Assembly (NCBI RefSeq): GCF_035083965.1
Contig: NC_089727.1
Location: forward strand, 18,402,769 to 18,466,768
DNA length: 64,000 nt
Direction: 5' to 3'
From: Branchiostoma lanceolatum
Taxonomy: Eukaryota; Chordata; Leptocardii; Amphioxiformes; Branchiostomatidae
The notes under the pieces are model-generated. The model had not been told where the DNA came from. It did no database searches and saw nothing but the letters and a program-made list of their open reading frames with translations. The position numbers and the translations under genes were made by a program. This document shows positions 51,924-63,650 of the stretch, piece by piece; position 1 is the first letter of the stretch, and every line of letters begins with the position of its first letter.

Positions 51924-54900
51924 ATGTCGAGAAAGCTGCGAGACCTGCTCCTTTTTCTTCTCATCGTTCTAAAAGAGCCAAACATGCCAGAAGCTGACTG
52001 CCGCTGTGTACCATCATCATACTGCAACTGTCGCTTCATGCACTTCAACAGCATCCGCCGGAACCTCCCAACATCCATCTCTCACTTGGAGTTGGGGGGT
52101 AATCGTATTGCCGCTGTAAATCGGTCTGTGCTGTTACAGTATAAGGATTTGAAACAGTTGAACTTGGAGAAAAATCGCATCATCACTGTTGATTGTTTCC
52201 CCAATCTACCCCAGCTTCAAATTTTGGTTTTAAAGATGAACAAAATACCTAACATCCACCCTTGTACATTCACGAATCTACCCAAGCTCCGAGAGTTGTA
52301 CCTACACTCCAACAATATAACCAACATCCATCCTGGCACATTCACTCTACCCCAGCTTGAAACGCTGTACCTGTCCCAAAACCAGATACCGGGGATTCTG
52401 TCTGATACATTTGCAACTCTACCCCTTCTACAAGAGTTGTACATAGGCTTCAATAAGATAACAATGATTCAGCTTGGTGCATTTGCACATCTATCTCGGC
52501 TACAAAGGTTGGTCCTGTCGTTCAACCAGATAACAAAGATTCATCCTGGTACATTTGCAAATCTGACTCAGCTCCGAAAGTTGATCCTTTCCTCTAACAA
52601 GATAACAAATATTCAGGCAGATGAATTTGCAAATTTACACCAGGTTGAAAGGTTGTGGCTACGCAGCAACCAGATAGCAATGATTCAACCTCAATTGTTC
52701 GCAAATCTACACCGGCTAAAATTCTTGTCCCTGGCCTGCAACCACATAACAATGATTCCGCCTGGTTCATTCGCCAATTTACCCAAACTCGAGCGTTTAG
52801 ATCTTCAGTCAAACAAGATGTCTGTATTTACGCCTTCAGCTTTTGGCTTGTTGCCGTCTAATCTTACTGTATATGTAAACCTCAATAACAATCCCTGGCA
52901 GTGCGACTGTGACATGATTCCCTTCAGGCAAAAGATGAGTGAATTTCCTTCATTCAAAGACCAGGTAATATGTGCCAAACCCGCCAAATTCCGGGGATGG
53001 AAGGTTTTAGATATCAATCCTGACGATTTGATATGTGAAGACTCAACCATATCAACCCTGCCTTTTGATGTCCAAACCTCATCTATTTCATTTTCTTTGT
53101 CAACATCATTTGGCAAACCAGACAGCAATACTAGCCCAACGGCCACACTTTCCTTTGTTGGCCCATTTGGAAGTGTTAACAACAGTTACAATGACACCGA
53201 CACGTCTCGCTATTACTGGTACTTCAAACAAAATGCTGGCACAACATTAGGTTCTGCAGGCAATACAAGCACACCAAACCCTCTTGCAATCACTTCAGAC
53301 AAACCAGAAAGCCACAGTTCCCATGAATGTAATCCCATTCCCCCTTATCTGTGATCATTGCTTCTGTCTGTGGTTCAGTAGCTGGCATGGCCTTGATTGG
53401 CACAATCATTCTAACAATCTGGTACAAAAAGATGGCCATAATTCCCTCTTCAGGACTAAGTCCCAATGTTGCTGGTAGTAACACAAACACAGCAGTTTCT
53501 GTAATAGCGAGTGGTCATGATCATCAATATGAGGATATTGACAACCCTAACCATAATGGTCAGACAGGGCAGGGCCAGTCTCAGGCTAACTCTCAATCTC
53601 TGGTAGTTGGAAATCTATCACATGACAAAGTGCTAGCTGCCTTGAAGCCAAATCCCATGTACGCAGGTGCGGTAACACCACTAAATGACCCAACATCAAC
53701 CATTGGTCGTTATCAGACACGGCAGGGTAGGACCCATCCTAACATTCAATCTCTGAATGCTGGAAATCCATCACGTAGCAAAGTGCTAGGAGCCTTCAAG
53801 CCAAATCCCATTAACACAGGCGAGGCAATACCGCTATCGGACCAAACATCTATCAATAATCATGATCAGATAGGGCAGGGTGAGTCCCAGGCCATAACTG
53901 AATCCAAAACAAAGACAGGACCGGCTTCCTCGAACTCAAAGCTGAATTCTCTGTACAAACATGCGGGGCAGTATCAGGCCATCATTAGGTCCAAAACAAA
54001 AATCACACCCACTGCAATGACCAGTGGTCATGACCAGACAGGGCAAAGTCAGCATCAGGCTACCACTGAGTCCAACACAAACGCCACAGCTACTGTAGTG
54101 ACCAGTGATCATGATCACCAGTATGAAGATGTAGACAAACAACATAATCAGACAATACAGAGCCAGTCTCAAGCCACCACTAGACACAACACAAACGCCA
54201 CAGCTGCTGTAGTGACCAGTGATCATGATCACCAGTATGAAGATATAGAAAAACAACATAATCAGACAATACAAAGCCAGTCTCAAGCCACCACTAGACA
54301 CAACACAAACGCCACAGCTACTGTAGTGACCAGTGATAATAATCACCAGTATGAAGATGTAGACAAACAACATAATCAGACAATACAGAGCCAGTCTCAA
54401 GCCACCACTAGACCCAACACAAACACCACGGCTGCTGTAGTGACCAGTGATAATAATCACCAGTATGAAGATGTAGACAAACAACATAATCAGACAATAT
54501 AGAGCCAGTCTCAAGCCACCACTAGACCGGCCAACACAAACGCCACAGCTACTGTAGTGACCAGTGATCGTGATCACCAGTATGAGGATGTAGACAAGCA
54601 ACATAATCAGACAATACAAAGCCAGTCTCAAGCCACCACTAGACCCAACACAAACGCCACAGCTACTGTAGTGACCAGTGATCATGATCACCAGTATGAA
54701 GATGTAGACAAACAACAAAATCAGACAAGACAGAGCCAGTCTCAAGCCACCACTAGACCCAACACAAACGCCACAGCTACTGTAGTGACCAGTGATCATG
54801 ATCACCAGTATGAAGATGTAGACAAACAACAAAATCAGACAAGACAGAGCCAGTCTCAAGCCACCACTAGACCCAACACAAACGCCACAGCTGCTGTAGT

Positions 54901-56782
54901 GACCAGTGATCATGATCACCAGTATGAAGATGTAGAAAAACAACATAATCAGACAATACAGGGACAGTCTCAAGCCACCACTAGACCCAACACAAACGCC
55001 ACAGCTACTGTAGTGACCAGTGATCGTGATCACCAGTATGAAGATGTAGAAAAACAACATAATCAGACAATACAGGGTCAGTCTCAAGCCACCACTAGAC
55101 CCAACACAAACACCACAGCTGCTGTAGTGACCAGTGATTATGATCACCAGTATGAAGATGTAGAAAAACAACATAATCAGACAATACAGGGTCAGTCTCA
55201 AGCCACCACTAGACCCAACACAAACGCCACAGCTACTGTAGTGACCAGTGATAATGATCACCAGTATGAAGATGTAGACAAGCAACATAATCAGACAATA
55301 CAGAGCCAGTCTCAAGCCACCACTAGACCCAACACAAACGCCACAGCTACTGTAGTGACCAGTGATCATGATCACCAGTATGAAGATGTAGACAAACAAC
55401 AAAATCAGACAAGACAGAGCCAGTCTCAAGCCACCACTAGACCCAACACAAACGCCACAGCTACTGTAGTGACCAGTGATCATGATCACCAGTATGAAGA
55501 TGTAGACAAACAACAAAATCAGACAAGACAGAGCCAGTCTCAAGCCACCACTAGACCCAACACAAACGCCACAGCTGCTGTAGTGACCAGTGATCATGAT
55601 CACCAGTATGAAGATGTAGAAAAACAACATAATCAGACAATACAGGGACAGTCTCAAGCCACCACTAGACCCAACACAAACGCCACAGCTACTGTAGTGA
55701 CCAGTGATCGTGATCACCAGTATGAAGATGTAGAAAAACAACATAATCAGACAATACAGGGTCAGTCTCAAGCCACCACTAGACCCAACACAAACACCAC
55801 AGCTGCTGTAGTGACCAGTGATTATGATCACCAGTATGAAGATGTAGAAAAACAACATAATCAGACAATACAGGGTCAGTCTCAAGCCACCACTAGACCC
55901 AACACAAACGCCACAGCTACTGTAGTGACCAGTGATAATGATCACCAGTATGAAGATGTAGACAAGCAACATAATCAGACAATACAGAGCCAGTCTCAAG
56001 CCACCACTAGACCCAACACAAACGCCACAGCTACTGTAGTGACCAGTGATCATGATCACCAGTATGAAGATGTAGACAAACAACAAAATCAGACAAGACA
56101 GAGCCAGTCTCAAGCCACCACTAGACCCAACACAAACGCCACAGCTACTGTAGTGACCAGTGATCATGATCACCAGTATGAAGATGTAGACAAACAACAA
56201 AATCAGACAAGACAGAGCCAGTCTCAAGCCACCACTAGACCCAACACAAACGCCACAGCTACTGTAGTGACCAGTGATAATGATCACCAGTATGAAGATG
56301 TAGACAAACAACATAATCACACAATACAGAGCCAGTCTCAAGCCACCACTAGACCCAACACAAACGCCACAGCTACTGTAGTGACCAGTGATCATGATCA
56401 CCAGTATGAAGATGTAGACAAACAACATAATCAGACAATACAGGGTCAGTCTCAAGCCACCACTAGACCCAACACAAACACCACAGCTGCTGTAGTGACC
56501 AGTGATTATGATCACCTGTATGAAGATCTAGACAAACAACATAGTCAGACAAGACAGGGCCAGTCTCAGGCGACAGTCGCCGAATCCAACACAAACACTA
56601 CAAATACTTTAGTGCACATTGGTCATGATCACGGGTATGAAGACATGAACCAACAAAATCAAGCAGGGCCGGATCAGCCTCAGACCATCGCTGAATCCTT
56701 GGATACTAGAAATCTATTTTATGGCACAGGACCGACTGTCGCACAGCTAAATTACCTTTACTTTAATGAGCAAATACCATGA
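51924..56782 (+). CDS. LRR transmembrane receptor with tyrosine-motif repeat tail (frame change and one stop)
   Basis: Ectodomain 51924-53354: ATG at 51924 (CACCATG) is preferred over an earlier non-ATG codon. It has a signal peptide (LRDLLLFLLIVL), cysteine cap CRCVPSSYCNC, about ten 24-residue LRRs (NQITKIHPGTFANLTQL), a C-terminal cap NNPWQCDCDM, then a Ser/Thr-rich stalk. It runs into a stop in its own frame, but a second frame, open from 53351, supplies the membrane helix ASVCGSVAGMALIGTIILTIW and a tail of about 1,100 residues. The switch falls at a C5 run (53340-53344). Within the tail one TAG (54500-54502) interrupts an otherwise open frame to 56782. The tail has about 22 copies of a 38-residue unit with DHQYEDVDKQ. 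No Ig, TIR or kinase domain is seen. Function is inferred only: surface recognition with tyrosine signalling. Confidence 0.8.
54060..56575 (+). repeat. 114 bp coding minisatellite of the LRR receptor tail
   Basis: About 22 units of 114 bp encode TTRPNTNATATVVTSD, then HDHQYEDVDKQ, then HNQTIQSQSQA. A six-unit block of about 684 bp, recognised by the order of HDH, HDH, HDH, RDH, YDH, NDH variants, occurs twice in succession with a third start. The antisense strand is also open (53936-56515), an effect of the repeat. Confidence 0.95.
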
Positions 56783-56917
56783 TTAACTTCCATATAAATG
56801 AGACTATGGAGCAACTAATGAGTGTCAAAGAAAATGACAATTCGTCTTCAAGAGCATTGAAAGACATTTGAAAGATAATTACAGAAACCTGTAGATCATT
56901 TGAATATGAAACAACCA

Positions 56918-56927
56918 TCATTATGTG

Positions 56928-56960
<33 letters not shown>

Positions 56961-56962
56961 AA
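56918..56962. repeat. (GT)n microsatellite
   Basis: Nearly pure GT repeat 140 bases after the LRR gene's final stop. Confidence 0.9.
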
Positions 56963-57209
56963 CCGGAAAGACTATCCACTATCTTAAACTTAGTGCCTAC
57001 ATATTCATGCAGCCTAGAATTCGTAAAAACAAAATGGATGTGGTGACAGATAAAAAGACAATAAAAGCTTGCAGTCGTGCAGGGTAGGTGAAATAAATAA
57101 TAATGTATCATTTAGTAAATAGTTCGTGGATTGTGAAGACTTGCAGCGAAATACTGTTGTTGTTGTTTTACAGTTTTACGGCACGATGTGATACGTTTAA
57201 GCTACTTAA

Positions 57210-57449
57210 CCCCCTTAAGCTGCCAGTCCCGACTTAATTAGGGATACAGAAATATGCCTTGTGTGCTGGACCCGGTTATAACCGGGATAGGGTATTCCCC
57301 AGAACAAAACAGCTTTGCGTGCGTGTAGCGCGCGAAGCCGGGAAGTTAGGGGAGTTAGCGCCGCCGGGTGTTTCGCGGGTTTCGTGAGGGAGGTCAGGGG
57401 TCAAATATTTTTGATTTTTACTTGGCTAAAAAACCTGGCAGCTTAAGGG
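57210..57449. mobile_element. piggyBac-like MITE with TTAA target duplication
   Basis: The ends CCCCTTAAGCTGCCAG and CTGGCAGCTTAAGGG are inverted. TTAA flanks both sides (57206-57209 and 57450-57453), the hallmark target of piggyBac elements. The element is 240 bp, non-coding. Confidence 0.85.
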
Positions 57450-57641
57450 TTAAATTAGACTTTAATTCTAACCTTATCAATCTACTTCTCTGCTGGAAGC
57501 TATGTACAACTTTGAGGTTGGCTTGCGTTTTTACTAGTGATGTTGTTTTGAAGATTACATGAATATGTTAGAATTGTGGGAAAGATAATCGAAAGTAATT
57601 GTTTAGTGTTCCTAACTGTTAGAGCCTCATGGGCCATGTTG

Positions 57642-57974
57642 ATTTGATAATATGTATGAAATCCTCTGGGAACTCGGGCGTGCGAATAAAAACATGTTTG
57701 GCAAAGTTGCCTTCGTTGAAGGATGAACAAAACTAGACACAAAGAGTATGGTAAACCGACTAATGTATTCTTCGTTTTTGATCTTTCTCATCTTCTTTTT
57801 TCACTTTTGGATTTGACGATGGCATTTTCCGACATTAGTATCCATTTTCGGAAATATTTTTGTAATTTACAGCATATATTTTCTCATTTTGCAGCTGCTT
57901 TGTATGATTTACAGAATTTCTATGGAGGCGGACGAAAATTGATGCGCGCGCGGACGTCATCCATATAATCAAAT
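57642..57974. mobile_element. MITE, ATTTGATTATATGGATG-end family, copy 3
   Basis: Left end ATTTGATAATATGTATGAA, right end GACGTCATCCATATAATCAAA. The interior matches the copy at 33702-34067. Confidence 0.7.
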
Positions 57975-58279
57975 TAACGTGGCCTAATGGCTTTTATGTA
58001 ACAATTGTAACGTTACATGACTGTACAGAAGTTTAGATGTTACATTATCAATTCACATTGTACGGAGTTTTTGTCCTAACTTATAATTGTTGTACCAATC
58101 TGTAAGATTCAAAATCTGATAATAGAGCAAGGTACTACAGAAACTATTGAAGATATAAAAGGCTAATGGGCTACATATTCAAATAGTCATCATCACTGTT
58201 GGATTTTTTTAAATGAACGTCGACTTTACATTTGTTTATGAATAATTAGCACTTTTTTTAAATATGTCATGTATATGTC

Positions 58280-58895
58280 TGATATGTATATCCAGACATT
58301 CCTTCATAATTTAAGTGCCGATACAGGTAAACTGAGATTTTATAAAACTTGTAAATCTGTATACACTAGAGAGAGGTACCTAGAACTTGCTGATTTTGAG
58401 TCGCGCTCGGCCATCAGCTAATTAAGAATTAGTGCTCACTCCCTAGAAGTAGAGAGAGGACGATATAAGAGTTTACCAGTGTGCCAAAGAATTTGTAAAT
58501 ACTGTACGTTCAAGGCGGTGGAAGACGAAACACATTTTATTTCCAAGTGTCTATTTAACAGTGACGAAAGAACCGAATTATTTAAACAAGTTACCACGAA
58601 GTGCCCCTACTTTTACAGACTCACGGATGAACAAAAAGCTACCTTTCTCTTGAAATCACAGAACCCACAAATTCTAGAAAAAGTGGGACTTTTCGTCTTC
58701 CACTGCTTCCGAAAAAGAAGTCAAACCCAGCTAGTTTAGATATAGCCAACAATCGTATTTAGTACCAGTAGCCTATTGTTACAACAAAGTCAGACACAGT
58801 TTACTGACGCATGTATGTTTTTCTCTATGTTTTTACCATGTATTTGCAGTTAGCCCACGGGCATGAACTTGCAATAAACTTCTATTAAAGCGCCT
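58280..58895 (+). pseudogene. 3' end of a LINE (C-terminal zinc segment), decayed
   Basis: Frames read LRFYKTCKSVYTRERYLEL, then after a stop LRISAHSLEVERGRYKSL, CKYCTFKAVEDETHFISKC and LFVFHCFRKR. This is the typical C terminus of a reverse-transcriptase ORF (CxxC...VEDE.HF...C). The 3' end TTAGCCCACGGGCATGAAC and AATAAAC also fits a LINE tail. The fragment is 5'-truncated with at least one in-frame stop. Confidence 0.75.
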
Positions 58896-59063
58896 GTGCT
58901 ACTAAATGCAAAACTGTGGCGGCTTCTGGTTACATTCAACCATTAGAAGTATTACATACAGACGTCTGTATCAAATATACACCCTTCAGATGTTAGTGAA
59001 CATTGAATCATACAAATCATATTTCAGCCAGGTAATTAAGCTATATTCCGTCCGTGAAGCAAA

Positions 59064-59384
59064 CTTATGCTCTGGTCCCAATTACACCGGTGTCCATCGG
59101 GGACGTAGTCCCGGGCGGGCCCCGAAGTCACACATTTGTCCCGGTGGACTGCCGGGAACCTCCCGGTGCTCGAAAGATTAGCTCACGGAGTCTATTTGTT
59201 GTTGTGTCCCGCGTTTAATTTAAGTCGGAGTTAAATTCATTCGGGATCCCAGGCGGGTCCCCAAAAAGCCCGGTAACCGCAGGGTGTCCATCGGGGCCAC
59301 GTAGGGGTCACGCTCTAAAGTGATAAAAAACAGCCCGCGAACTACCCGGCGGGCCCCTTTTTCCAATTGGGACCGAAGTATAAG
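59064..59384. mobile_element. MITE with TTATGCTCTGGTCCCAATT ends
   Basis: The left end CTTATGCTCTGGTCCCAATT is the inverted match of the right end AATTGGGACCGAAGTATAAG. The interior is GC-rich with GCCCGGGACT-type motifs. CAAA on both sides may be the target duplication. Confidence 0.75.
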
Positions 59385-59499
59385 CAAACATAATGACAAT
59401 TCGCAATCATATATAATAATGATGATTATGCACTGTTTACCTCTCAAAAGAATATAACAGTGTGAAAAGTATCAGCATAGACAAGTGTTGTAGTTTGAA

Positions 59500-60260
59500 T
59501 TTCAATCAGCACCAAGGACAAATACCTACCAAGTGTCCCATCGTTTGAAAGTAAATTTTCAAAATTCTGGTAAAGAGATTTTTGGACCTGTGTCATTGGC
59601 ATAAAATGCTTAAGTATAGGCGGCGAAAGTTTCAACTTTGGTCAGCTATAACTCCGTAACCATGAATGAGAAAATAAAGCGGCTTCATTCCTCCAATACC
59701 TACCAAGTGTCCCATCGTTTTAAAGTAAAGTTTGAAAATTCTGGTAAATAGATTGATTTATGGACCTGTGTCATTATTGGCCTATAATGCTTAAGTATGG
59801 GCGGCGAAAGTTTCAACTTTGGTCAGCTATAACTCCGTAACCATGAATGAGAAAGTAAAGCGGCTTCATTCCTCCAATACCTATCAAGTGTCCCATCGTT
59901 TTGAAGTAAAGTTTGATAATTCTGGTGAAGAGATTGATTTTTGGACCTGTGCCATTGGCCTATGATGCGTAAGTATGGGCGGCGAAAGTTTCAACTTTGG
60001 TCAGCTATAACTCCGTAACCATGAATGAGAAAATAAAGCGGCTTCATTCCTCTAATACCTACCAAGTGCCCCATCGTTTGAACGTACATTTTGAAAATTC
60101 TGGTAAAGAGATTGATTTTTGGACCTGTGCCATTGGCCTATAATGCTTAAGTATGGGTGGCGACAGCTTCAACTTTGGACAGCTATAACTCTGTAACCAT
60201 GAATGAAAAAATCCGAGTAATATCAGAGACAACTGTTGTAGTGTGAACGTCATTCAGCAC
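59500..60260. repeat. about 178 bp satellite, four copies
   Basis: Blocks starting AATACCTACCAAGTGTCCC recur at about 59522, 59698, 59877 and 60056 and share GGCGGCGAAAGTTTCAAC and TATAACTCCGTAACCATG. Non-coding. Confidence 0.9.
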
Positions 60261-60565
60261 TAACAATGTAAACGGTAACGGATTCGAAACGACAAGCGCT
60301 GTAGTGTGGTCGTAACAAATGTACTAGACAATGACTACCCCCCCCCCCCCCAACGAATTGTCTAAAATGATCTATGAGATTGTGTTTTGTAATAAATCAG
60401 CACATTTGATATTGGTATTTTGCTGTCGTGTGCAATACTCATGTCCAATCTGCATCTGTATATGCTAAGCTGTCACTACGAGAGATTATCTCCACACAGG
60501 GTAGACTCTGGAAAATATGGTTTGCTAAATGAAGGAACATAACACACGGATAGGTACATACTTGG

Positions 60566-60571
60566 TTTATT
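60566..60571 (-). promoter_or_regulatory. candidate XPNPEP3 polyadenylation signal
   Basis: AATAAA on minus (TTTATT on plus) about 1.05 kb beyond the XPNPEP3 stop, giving a plausible long 3' UTR across 60572-61612. No other gene was recognised there. Confidence 0.4.
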
Positions 60572-61612
60572 ACAAATTTAGGGGACTATGGAACATTACC
60601 AACAACTTATTCACCTTCTCAGAATACTAGCTAACTAAAATGGTACATAACATGTTTGAAGTTGAAACTTTTGCTCCAAAACATCTTAAAAGTACATATC
60701 TTCAAGTTCAATTGTTACTTTTTTACAATTGTAAAATTGACCCCATCCCCAATCTAAAGCTGATGTCACACTGTAGATGACCTTCAGCCAAATTTGATGA
60801 ATGCCAGCAGACTGACGATTTTCAAGATTGACAGAGATTCAAGCATATTTTTCACTTAAAGATCTACCGTCACGTTGGATGGGCCTTTGGTGGATGGTGA
60901 TTTGCAACATCTATCTACAATGCAGTGATGGAAAGGACACTGGCCGTATTGCAGCTGGAATGTCCTTGAAAACTACCAGACTCATTCAGCAAGCTATTTT
61001 CCTATGAGTGACCCTGGCTTTAAAACTCTGTTAAGATGGAGGGTACTGTACAAGATTATTTTGTAAGATGTAAAGGAGGCTAAGATGGGGGGTGGTACCT
61101 ACTTTGTGGCACCTTTGACCTTGAAACTCCTGACTTCACCTTTCAACAAGGTCTCACATCAGCAGTAAAAATGACCTAAGCCTTCCCCACAAATTCTTAG
61201 TACAGTGTACTTTACTTGTGATGGAACAAAAGTTTACACTAAAAACATTGCTCATCTCTAATCATCATGGAATCTCATCTGTGTTGGTAGCACAGGACTA
61301 TTTCATGAAAGGTATAAAGGGGGCCATATACTAATACATCAGGGCACTCCAGCCATCAGTAACAGTGATGGTGGGCGTTATAAACTTCCTGGCACGTTTG
61401 AAAAATTGCTGACGTCACATATCCGCAAAGGCATGTGTCAATAAGGTCAGGTGTCTGTAACTCTCGCGAGTTTACATTCGGCAGTGATTGGTCATAATTG
61501 ATCCTGAAGAAGGCGACAGTGGCTGTTGAAAATTTGATCCACGTATACCTCAGAGTTGGAAGATTTAACATTGCACTATGATTCATCTCTGATTTGATAG
61601 GTAGTTTGTGTT

Positions 61613-63650
61613 TTACACCATCAGTTGTTCGATCTCGTGCACTTCCCTGGGGCAGATTCGGGTCAGGATCTGGGGATCTCCTTCCGTGATCAGCACGTCG
61701 TCCTCGATCCGGATCCCAATCCCACGGAACTCGGGCGGTGCCGACTGGTCGTCTTCCTTAATGTAGATTCCTGTCAATCATGAATGTAGAAATATTTAAG
61801 AAAGAGAATGAACATGAACACAAATTTGTATCATAATGGCTGTAACTAGTTCCAACCTGATTCTACTAAGCCCATCTGCCTGACAGACTAGGTGTATAAA
61901 GACCCACCCAGCTCTATGAAACCCACCTAGAACTATGAAACCCACCCAGGTTTTGAAACTCAACCATATAAATAAAAAAAACACCAAGGTTTGTGAAATC
62001 CACTTAGCTTTTACAGACCTCATTCACCCGACCCCAAACTGGTTCTATAGAGCCCACCTGGGTCTATAAAACCCATCTAGCCCTGCAGAACCCACCCAGC
62101 TCTATGAAACCCACCCAGGTTTTCATAACCCATCCAGATGATCTATATAAAAAACCCACCCAGGTTTATGAAATCCGCTTGGCTCTACAAAACTGACTAA
62201 CCCGACCCCATGGAACCCAACTGGTCCTATAGATTAGATCCCAACGAATGATGAAACCCATCTTGCTCTGTGGAACCCATCCAGCTTTATGATGAAACCC
62301 ACCCGGGTTCTATGAAACCCACCTGGTTCGACTGTGACCACCATGCCAGGCTGTAGTTGGGAGGATCGGGACATGTCCGGCGTGTCATGAACATCCATTC
62401 CGAGGTAGTGGCTGATGTGGTGGGGACAGTACCTCCGGGCTGTCTGTAAGTAAATAACAACAACAACAGGTAAACTTTGGCTGTTTCAAAGTGGGAGCGA
62501 CCTGCAAATGCGTATTACAAGAAAGTATTTCCAATGCATTCTTGCTAATACAAAGTGGTAGATTGGTTAAGCGGGCAAACTCAAACTGAGAGCAAAGCAT
62601 GATGTTTTTTGTTAGCTACATGTAGAAGTGCAATGTGGCTTTGCTACGGCTCCCATATTCAGCCAAGCACACAGGGTCACCCCTGCTATTCTAGTGTGTT
62701 GTGTTTTCTATGTGCAAAAGTTTGATGCCATAACATAAGCTCCCTCAGACACAGGGCTACTGGCTTTACCACCCCATCTGAAATGATGATGCAACTTTTC
62801 CAGTCATGTCCAGGCCCGGGTGCAAACCTGGACTGCCGGTTCCACAGAATCTGAACCAGAGAAGTGCACAGAGAACTAGACCACGCGGACACAACAGAAA
62901 ATGACCACAGTCTGTGATATCTTACCTGAGTGAGCTCGTAGCCCTCCTTGTCCCGGACTATTCCCAGATCTTTCAGTTTCAGCCCGATCAGGTTCAGCAT
63001 GACGGTGTAGATGTGGTCCAGCGAGATCTCAGGACGACAGAGGTTCAGGCACGTCTTCTGGATGCTCAGGACAGCCTCGTACAACTGAACACACAAGGTC
63101 AAGCTCAAGATCGAATACAAGGCCAACACAAGGTCAAACACACTTGTTTCTTGGATCAAACAACCATTATGTTACAGACTGCAGATCATATCTGGAAAGG
63201 GAAGCTAGGCACCACATGCTTCACTTCGGAGTACAATCCCATGAGCAAGAAATATGCCAAGCTTTCCAATGATAAAACAAATAATATGCCAATCATTAAA
63301 AAAACAGACATATGATCAAGGACAATAAGTGAATGTACAGAACATCATTTTGAACTTTAAATCATACATCATTGGAAAACATATTTCGAACCCTTTAAAT
63401 AAAAAAAGTAATAAATATATTTTGGAGATATGATCGAATGAAATTAAGTTTGTCATCTTTCTATGTTAGAGATACCAATTGCAAGGAAGACATATTAAGA
63501 ATAGGAAAACTGAAAACATATATGACCCCCGACCTGTCTCTGAGGCTCCGTGAACTTGCCACTGATTGGCCAGGTCCTGGTGATGTCACACACGTAACCA
63601 TGGTACTCGCAGCCTGCGTCAACAAGAACCAGCTCTCCGCTGTTTATAAC
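61613..63650 (-). CDS. XPNPEP3: XPNPEP3, mitochondrial Xaa-Pro aminopeptidase 3, last four exons
   Basis: A dinuclear-metal peptidase of the M24B family that removes N-terminal residues before proline, in mitochondria and cytosol. Exons in the window (plus coordinates, read right to left): 63534-63650, 62926-63084, 62323-62443, 61613-61770. Phases agree; 184 residues then TAA. Metal ligands are all present: D of LVDAGC, D of DITRTWP, H of [16 protein letters not shown] of [12 protein letters not shown] and E of GIRIEDDV. Matches to human as recalled include [28 protein letters not shown] and MDVHDTPDM. For 62443 the acceptor CAG/ACAGCC was chosen over the one four bases further because only it keeps phase. 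The 5' exons lie beyond the right edge. Confidence 0.93.
61870..62325 (-). repeat. minisatellite seeded on an XPNPEP3 splice donor
   Basis: About 20 irregular copies of CTATGAAACCCACCCAGG-type units fill the intron from the donor of exon 62323-62443. The donor itself, CCAG/GTGGGTTTCATAGA on minus, is the first unit. Confidence 0.75.

Noticed and set aside
53936-56515. 859-residue minus-strand open frame with hydrophobic repeats
   Set aside because: It is the exact antisense of the receptor-tail repeat; no promoter, start context or splice evidence, and the plus-strand frame has the LRR context.
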